Source: Rotaria sp. Silwood1 (Eukaryota; Rotifera; Eurotatoria; Philodinida; Philodinidae). Taken from it: a DNA stretch of 64,000 nucleotides. Under the pieces are notes generated by a model. The model ran no database searches. It saw nothing but the letters and a program-made list of their open reading frames with translations, and had not been told where the DNA came from. This document shows positions 56,331 to 64,000 of this stretch, piece after piece. The position numbers were made by a program, and so were the translations under genes. How positions within the stretch are numbered: position 1 is the stretch's first letter; the number at the start of each line of letters is the position of its first letter. The DNA is taken from positions 1-64,000 of the forward strand of contig CAJNOP010000924.1 of NCBI GenBank assembly GCA_905250075.1. Reading direction: 5' to 3'.

Positions 56331-59169
56331 AAGAATTGAAAGTAGTGGCTCGGAGCAAGAATTTGATGCTCTTCCTAAATATATCTTTTGAGTTTTACTC
56401 AGATTTACGGTTAGTTAGCTGTAATCATATATCTGGATATAGAAAAACTATCGTTTGCAATAGGCTGTTTTCTTGTTGTTCGTAAGTTCTCTAAGGGTGT
56501 TATCGGATAATTTCTCTTTCCCATTCTGATGATTTGCAATGATACATATAGGAAGGAAAGCAAAGTGGGGATTTTGTAGAGCAGTCATTCTTTGACCAAC
56601 TGGTATACAATAAAACTTTCGTATAACTAGAATTGAGGCAGCTTTAATCAAAACACAAAAATGTAGTACACGAAAAATTCTGTACAAATGTCTTTTTCGA
56701 CTCCCACCAAAGATTTGTTCCCGATGAATCAGGTTTAAATCAGAAAAATTTTCTGGATCTATATATAAAAAGAGCATGAAATAGTCATTCTATCGAACTA
56801 CTTTTAATTGTCTCCCGCAGCTTATAAGTTGACGAAAATCAAAGAAAGACTTTGTGCAAAGACTTTTACACGCAGGTTATTTATGCCATTCATCAAAGTA
56901 ATGTTTATTTGTGTGATATAGAATATGATGCAAATCATCAAAATGACCTAAAACAAGAAATTTATCCAACAACTTCAATTTATTCAATAGTTGTATAACT
57001 CAGAAAATACTAATGATTGATAAGAAGAAAAGATGTCGTAGAATTGATTTATTATTCGGTTTACTTACTACTTGTCCTATATTTGTTTCTTGCGTAAATA
57101 ACTCGTTCTACATTGACTCTCAGTTTGTTTCTTCTTCCATCTTCTTTCATAGATAGTCTAATTTATGTTTAATATAAAATTTTCATGTTCGATTTCGATC
57201 GTTTTTTTTTCTTGGCATTTTGTATGATGCTCAGTTAGTCGTCAAGTGAGATCAAACTGTGAGGACTCAACTACTCAAAAATCTTATAGTATGCTATAAT
57301 TCTGTCTAGTTCTTCATATTGTTTTTTTCATTATCAATAAAGATATTCAATGTCAAACTTTCATATTTTATCTAATCTACTTCACTAGTAATAATTTAGA
57401 GAATAATTAGAAAAGCGGTCATCCGAGAGACAAGTTGAAGCTAATAGACAAATATGAGACGAACCATGGAAGGCATGAAGAATCCTTATTGTTTTGATGG
57501 TTTATAATTGCGCTTGGTTCCACTAGCAAAGTTGCGGTCTTAAAACGTACGAAATTCTGACAAAGCAGGAGAAGATGTCAAAATTAGAAAGACCGACAAA
57601 AAAATCAGATAAATATTCACATTTCAGAAACTTTCTCTTTTTCTCAGAAGATCTAGCGACCGTGCATATATCCATAAGTTCATCCTAAATATCGAGTTAA
57701 ACTAGCTATCAGAAAAGAGCTGAATATAAGTTTTGGAATGAAGTAGATCGACCAATCCAGCCTAATCCTCAATGTCCAAATAAGAAAAGATAGGGAAGAT
57801 CGATCACAGTAAGTTGATCTTGATCGTAAAAGGTACTATAAAAAAGGAGAACTAGTTAAATAATATGCCTCAATAACACCATTGATTAGGAAACGTTTAT
57901 CCATAATAAATATTTCAGCTAAAGAAAAAGAAAGAACTGAATGCCAATTGTACCACATATATATCAAGAATCATAACTGCATCCAATATATAAAATTTAA
58001 TAAAAGAAAAGAGAATAACTGCAGATGATTTCTCGAATAACAAATGTGGTAAGTGCAAATTTATCTATTTATAGAGAGTGAAAAAAAAACAAAATCTTCA
58101 TTATATTCCTGTGTTTATTGCGATTTTCATTTTATGCACATTGTTTTGACTGAAGAAATTTTAATTGATGAACTCTATTTTCTGGTTTATAGGTTTGATC
58201 CACGAAATCTTCGACCGGGATCTGCATTTCTTTAAGACTTTTGGCTCGGACTTCGATTGAATTCATAAATTTCCTAAAAAACAAGCTGAGTTATTTGACT
58301 ATTTGCTAGATATCATACTACCGAGCAGGACAACGTAACACCCAGCAATCAACCGGTTTTATCACTGTTAGAAATGGTATGGTGTTTTGAGATACTAGTT
58401 ATTTCTTTGCAACAAGTTCCAACATAAAAAGAAGCGTGGTCTCAATAAAACTTCTAATGATACTCTTCCTTTAGACTTGAGACTACGCGCGTCGATTGAT
58501 GTCTGTGGTTGTCAGTCTTCTCCTTGTGCTGAACACCAGCACCCCCGTCACATCAAGCCACATTTAACGTCATTTTTCTCAGCATTATGTCGTTCTGCTC
58601 GGCACTGCGTTATCTAGCAAGTAGTTAAATAAATTAGATTACTTTTTTAGAAGTAAGTGCATTCAATTGAAATTTGAGCCAAAGTTTTCGTGCGCTGAAA
58701 TTTTGGTCTTCCCTCTTTTCTCAATCAACCGTCAGTTGTTTTGTATTTGATAGTGTTGATAAATCTAGTTTTTGAATTTGTACTAATGATCCCGAGTAAG
58801 TTCATTAATTCGACTTTTATATATTATTGAGATAAAGATATCTTTCCTGAGAAGATTCAACATCGAATAGTCATGATATTAATTTCTATATATACAGAGT
58901 TCAATATTAAATGGTTACATTAAAACTACATGAATCGCTTCAATGCGTTTAGAATCATTTTTTAAGAACAATTCAAAATATAAGAATATATTGAAAGAAC
59001 TGTTGTTTTTCCTGTGCACAATAATGCTATTTTCTAAAATTTTAATTCTTTTCTCTCCAAAGTTTGATTTATTTTCTAGTTATAGCTACAATCTATAATT
59101 AAATACAATAAACAAGAACGGCATACAGTATACATATACAACATAAACAATATGATTGACTTTTAATTG
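56331..59169. other. 2.8-kb non-coding stretch
   Basis: No supported gene or element. A 109-codon minus frame (56448-56777) has no recognised domain. Confidence 0.4.
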
Positions 59170-59387
59170 TTATGGTGTTTCTGATTCAATATTGTTTGTG
59201 TTGCTTTTTTCCCAAGGCTTATTTACCAAAATTTGTAAAAGAAAAAAATAAATACCAAACAATGAAAAAATGGTGCACCAAATAATTGTATTCACACCGG
59301 ACACTTGATTAAGCATATATCCACCTAAGAGGCAGACAATTAGACCAACAAAAATCGATTCGACCCAACGAAATGCATGATTATTAA
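59170..59387 (-). CDS. C-terminal exon of a membrane protein, unknown family
   Basis: After a good acceptor (TTTTTTCTTGTAG) the frame reads N-N-H-A-F-R-W-V-E-S-I-F-V-G-L-I-V-C-L-L, then T-I-I-W-C-T-I-F-S-L-F-G-I-Y-F-F-L-L, then a polar tail ending at TAA 59170. Two hydrophobic segments of about 18-20 residues separated by a short loop. This may be the last exon of the multi-exon gene whose exons lie at 60832-61627 on the same strand, but linking exons were not established. Confidence 0.45.
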
Positions 59388-60649
59388 CTACAAGAAAAAA
59401 AAACAAAAATTCCTCTGAACAGACATACGAGGTCACTAAAACATTTCCATTAAACGCATTTTATATGAGTACAACGATGAGACATAAAGCTTGACGTCCT
59501 TAAGGAGAATATCAAAAAAAGAACTTAGTTGACTCTCAGAGCGGTAGAAACATTTATTACACTGACAAGTAGTCAAGTGTACGTTAAAGAGAAAACCAAT
59601 AATGACCAGCATATATTGTCCCTATTCAGAAGAACCAAGGCATTTAAACATCAACTTCAATAAGAATCTCAATATCAAAAAAGAGGAAAAAACCAGATAT
59701 ATGATTTACAATCTCCTATTTGAATTGATTTTAAAGATGTTCAGATGCACGTAATTCACAATAACAGAAAATATGAATTTCGACAAAAATAAAAACTTTC
59801 ATGCTCGAATAGTCAATGAAAGGAAGACTATTAGCAAAATTTAAATGGTATCAAATTATTTCGGAATGAATTGTAAATAAACGTGGTGTTTTTTTTCTAT
59901 CTTTTAAAAAATCTTACATGGCTCACAACAAAAACAGTTGAAGCAAGAAATGATAGAGAATTTATGGTTCTAGAGAAATGCAGATCTTCGAAGAAAGAAA
60001 AGTTACGGCTTCATATGCGACCACTAGAAAGAATAGTATTACAATTTTGATTTCTATGATAGTTTCTTTCTATTTTTTTTTAAATTAAGCGATTTATGAA
60101 TTTAAAGTTTTTGAGCCAATTGAATCGTATATTCTACAGAGCTTAATCAGGTCTCATTCGAAAACTATAAATTGTGCTCTATGAAATATTTTAGAATTCA
60201 AACTCAAAGCCTATACTACATATGAGACTTGTATTATATTACTAATACAATGTACTACTAAAGATTGCTATATTCATTAGAAGCATACTAAGATGAATTG
60301 TTTCAAGAAAAAATCTATAATATATTGTTCAAATTTTAAAACTATTTTCATTGACGATCTTATTAACTGAAAAAGAAAACGTAATATATCGTTTTCCAAT
60401 AATTAATATTAATTATTAAAACTAATAACATTCAAAGAATACTTTTTATCAGAATCTGATCCAATAAAGGCTGCATCCAATGATACATAAAAGATTTTTC
60501 AAACCATCATTTAAGAGAGAAAATCTAATGAAATATTCAATATGTTTTACATTTTAGACAGATGAAAACAAAAGATTTCTTGAATTAAAATAACAAAAAA
60601 TCTATTCTTCAGAAATTGAACCATACAAGTATCGTATTTCATTGTCAGA
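59388..60649. other. non-coding or unresolved intronic sequence
   Basis: Very AT-rich; no exon convincingly recognised. Confidence 0.35.
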
Positions 60650-61627
60650 GCTATTGAAATCAATATTTGAATGTCATTATCGAGTTGTCATTCAAAGAAA
60701 AAATTTAAAAATAAATAAAATGCCATGTAAACTTCTAATTCCCATTTTACATATATTCACACAGAAACATGAATTTTACTCTTCTTACTATTTCATCTAT
60801 ATTAATATTAAACGAAATAAATATAACTTACGAATTCCAAAAAACCAATTTTTCTTTTTCTTTTCATTATATGTTGGTTTTAAATCCTTTTGAGCTAATT
60901 CTTCATTATTTTCTTGTCGAAATATGTGTAATAATGATTCTTCAGTATTCGATTGATCAGCATTTGCTACAATTGATGATGGTAATTCTTCACTTTGTTA
61001 AAAATATATCTCATTTGGAAATGCAGAGATTTACTTTTACGAAGATTTATGGTGGACAAGAATAATTATTTCTCATTACCCAGGTCTATGGATACGACTA
61101 TCCGTATTTTCACCGTAAATTTGCTTCATACGACACCGTAAACGGACCGTGTTTTCTCGTGATCATGGGCACAGTAATACGGCACCGTACACGAGGTCGT
61201 ATTTTCACAGTATACGGCCGTATACAGGGCATAATCTCATTATGATAAGGCCGTATTTCTGTGTCCGATATTACGGTCGTATACGGTCCGTTTATGCGTC
61301 GTAAGGTAAGCGTAAACGGTCGTTTACGGACCGTATCGTTCGACCTGGGTACCGAAGTATTTTTTGATATATTAGACAGTTTTTTCTAGAAAGAAAAGGC
61401 GCAATAAAATTTTAGAACATTGATTTGTTTCCACTCACTCGAATTGCATTGAATTCTTCAAGTAGACGAGTATCAGCCGGATTAGCAATAATCATTTTAA
61501 CTGTCTATAAATATTTAATAAAACGAATTTTCCCGATGATAATCAGCATATTTTAGAAAAATTATTTTAAACCTACTTTTAAAAAATCAGCTTCTACTTG
61601 ACTTTTATTCATATTAAGAGACGACAT
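60650..61627 (-). CDS. multi-exon gene of unknown function (partial model)
   Basis: ATG at 61627 opens exon 1 (61627-61577, 17 codons, M-S-S-L-N-M-N-K-S-Q-V-E-A-D-F-L-K). After a 72-nt intron exon 2 (61504-61439, 22 codons) reads T-V-K-M-I-I-A-N-P-A-D-T-R-L-L-E-E-F and ends at a GTGAGT donor. A strong acceptor (TTTCTTTCTAG) opens a likely exon 3 of 33 nt next to the MITE at 61079-61349. Exon 4 (60992-60832) encodes E-E-L-P-S-S-I-V-A-N-A-D-Q and a basic end Y-N-E-K-K-K-K-N-W-F-F-G-I. A further acceptor at 60651 opens S-D-N-E-I-R-Y-L-Y-G-S. Phases do not close between exons 3, 4 and 5 as drawn, so either the model misses something or the gene is broken. No family recognised. Confidence 0.45.
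61079..61349. mobile_element. MITE with CGTAAACGG/CGTATACGG motifs
   Basis: 271 bp with ends CCCAGGTC and GACCTGGG, TA on both flanks (61077-61078 and 61350-61351), and an interior crowded with CCGTATAC, CGTAAACGG and related words in both orientations. Same family as 699-907. Inserted at what looks like the 5' splice site of exon 3 of the minus-strand gene here. Confidence 0.8.
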
Positions 61628-64000
61628 GAATCGAATTTACCAACAGAAATAGCAGGTTAGATGATTAAGAAGAGTGTCAAATGAGTTGATTAGGATAAAA
61701 GAAGCACTATGCTTCAGGTGAAGCCAAATAAATTTATAATAGTTTTCAATTTGAATAATATGCCAATATAATTTTTGTACAAAATTGTTTCATCGAAATA
61801 TAATATATCCTTGTATATGTTATTGTTATAACCAAACTGTCAGAAAATCTATAGATAAAACTTTTCTATGTAATCTAGAAAAATGGAGTAATGTTCATTT
61901 TATCATCCGATGAAAGATGTATAACAATTACATAATATTAAACCAGCAAGAAAAATTCATAGAGATTGTTGTTAAACTGAAAAGAGAACGAAATTGTTTG
62001 GGTACTTATACATGATATGCACCGCTCATCACAATGACAAGAAAGAAAAAAAAGTCAAATGGCGCATTGGATAACCGAATAAATAGTAGGTCATAAGGCC
62101 TCAGTCACATTGAACAAGTTAAAACTGAATTAACCAATGAAATCGCTAGAAATGTTAAAACACAGGTCGAGATAAGCTACATTCACACGCTACATATAAA
62201 ATGTATGTAGCTTATCCTTAGTCGTTTGAGCCAATGGAATTACGTTCCAGCTTTTACTCTTTTCTTTCCATGATTTGTTTGACATATATGTGTGAAAGGA
62301 ATGTATATGATCAAATTCATATAAAAAAAACTTATTATTTTTATTTTTGAAATAATAAATAATCGAAATCTTTAAAAGAAATAAAAATTTATAATAAATT
62401 CAATCGACTATTCTATTTTTTGATCGTAAAACATTTAAAAATATGTTTGAAAAATATAGGAATTTATTTATAATGCTGTGAGAAAATCATCGATAGAACT
62501 TTAGTTGAAAATAAACTAATTTCTTTTGTTAAAAAAAAATATTAGTTTGATTTTTTCATTATCTGTCAATATTGAGTTTTTTTTTCTCACGATCATTTTT
62601 ACTTTTCGATTCAAATAAAATTTATGCATTAGAATTAAAAACCTATGAATGAATAATTAATTTAAAAAAGTTTAACAGAAAAGTTTTTCAATGAGTTTGT
62701 TTTAGTATGATTGATATTCAGACGAAGTTTTAGAAATAGCGAAGCATTTCAATCAATCATCTCTGATGTTTCTCATAGAAATACTGCTAACCGACGAGTC
62801 ATTTTCAGAGTAATGACATACAAAAACATGTTTTCTTTCTGAAGTGCACAAACCTTGAAATCCTCACGTAAAAAATGGATAGTGTTAAAACCAATGTGCC
62901 ACATTTAATGACAGAAAAATTTTGAGTACAAAAAAGTCTTAAAAAATGATTTATGTGAGAGAAAACTTCTCGGTTTATACAATATGAGTTGTCACTGTAT
63001 CAAATAATATTACTAAACCTTGAATATAAATATAATCAGCTTCAAATTATATATTGAACATAAATATAGTCAATGAGAGTAACACTATCACCACTTTATC
63101 GATAATCTCTATGCATTAACTATGCGATTTGAATGCTAAAAAAATGAATTGCCGAAAGCATTCATCAATGACACGATGAAATCTATATTATTTGAAAATA
63201 TATATGATTTCATGTTATATCTCAAAATATATCAGCTGATTCTATATTTTTTTTTGTCTCATGATATTCTAATAAAAAATACATAATTCGAAGATACGTG
63301 AAAAACTGAATATGATGATCTAATTTTGAGGAAAAGGTACTCCCAAGTCTCCAGCAAAAATTTTTAAAAATCATTTCACAGGCAAAGTACTTGAGATATA
63401 TATATTTCTTTCTATCTTTTTCTCTCGATGATCTATATTCTTTCGTTCCGTGTATATATTGTTATCGAAGTTTTGACAGAGTACTTACTAAAGATACTTA
63501 AAGGCATTTGAGTACAGTTTTAGTTCTTATTTGTGATTTAAAGAAGACTTTTAAAGTACAATTTACCTTGGTTTGAAATAAGTATCTACTGATTGCAACT
63601 ATATTAATGGAGTAAAACTCAATTAGTAGTCTAACAATTGAAACGATACGATTTTTTATTTGAAATCAAAACTAAAGTTATATACTGATATTGAACGATT
63701 TAATTGAAACAATTATCATTCTTTTTTTTTGAAAATTCTTTTCAAAACTAATCAATTTCCTTTGACCATAGTTATTTGATTTGTTTAGATGGTTGCTAAA
63801 CGATTACTGATTATATATAAGTCAATCAATGTTGTCGCTTCTTTCTTATGTGCACGTCCGTTGGTTTTCTTATACGTTACGAAAAAAACCAGCAAAGATA
63901 TGACATGTGATTTATCAAATAATTTGTGTTTTTGAGAATAGTACTTCAAAGAATTTCGTTTAAGATTTAAAATAATCACGAAACTCAGTTCAATATACTA
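61628..64000. other. 2.4-kb non-coding stretch
   Basis: Very AT-rich. A small hairpin ATAAGCTACAT/ATGTAGCTTAT lies at about 62172-62216. The 64-codon minus frame at 63785-63979 is not supported. Confidence 0.4.

Noticed and set aside
58480-58620. GC-richer patch as a possible exon
   Set aside because: No open frame with splice sites or recognisable residues.
1-64000. Retrovirus-like, LTR, Polinton or other virus-derived elements
   Set aside because: I found no polymerase, integrase, protease, capsid or envelope motif and no pair of long direct repeats, so none is called.

Overview
The window looks like AT-rich chromosomal DNA of a bdelloid rotifer (Adineta/Rotaria type). Support: short GT-AG introns (about 50-110 nt) between small exons; protein families typically expanded in bdelloids (F-box/LRR, NHL, kelch, RBR ubiquitin ligase, DOMON); a fungal-type amino acid permease that looks horizontally acquired; and many blocks of (TGTGGG)n, which I recall as the bdelloid telomere repeat. 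Species is not resolved. A run of 100 N at 45095-45194 is a scaffold gap. I see no reverse transcriptase, integrase, capsid or envelope gene.

Layout. 1-5000: an interrupted initiator-tRNA-like sequence, small inverted-repeat elements, one telomere-like hairpin. 5003-7763: intact three-exon F-box gene (+). 8457-9699: two nested palindromic MITEs. 10205-11048: broken NHL-repeat gene. 12089-14341: five-exon RBR E3 ligase gene (+). 15793-16266 and 18304-18885: an unrecognised broken ORF and an unrecognised intact ORF. 20145-20815: large palindromic element. 21420-22170: piggyBac-like remnant with TTAA target sites. 24795-28546 (-): thirteen-exon F-box plus ribonuclease-inhibitor-type LRR gene, in which each 28-residue repeat is one 84-nt phase-0 exon. 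31662-31987 and 32876-33391 (-): broken DOMON gene and broken secreted zincin. 36018-37148 (-): kelch-repeat ORF. 38250-40660: a hAT MITE, a long-armed inverted-repeat element with a tRNA-like segment, and another MITE. 44128-44865: broken amino acid permease that ends exactly in a telomere-like hairpin. 46179-48036 (-): F-box gene with one internal stop. 49123-53280: 4.2-kb hAT-type non-coding element with a perfect 8-bp target duplication. 53775-54241: two more small elements. 55068-55433: decayed coding exon. 59170-61627 (-): pieces of a multi-exon gene of unknown function with a MITE inserted at a splice donor.

The intact coding genes (two F-box proteins and an RBR ligase) all point to ubiquitin-linked or protein-interaction roles. 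There is no operon-like logic, and about half of the recognisable genes are broken, so this reads as a gene-poor, transposon-rich, possibly subtelomeric region. The most unusual signal is a set of at least seven short telomere-like tracts, each arranged G-rich then C-rich around a short spacer and never in the reverse order. The next is a group of small non-coding elements, each packed with its own private short motif in both orientations.
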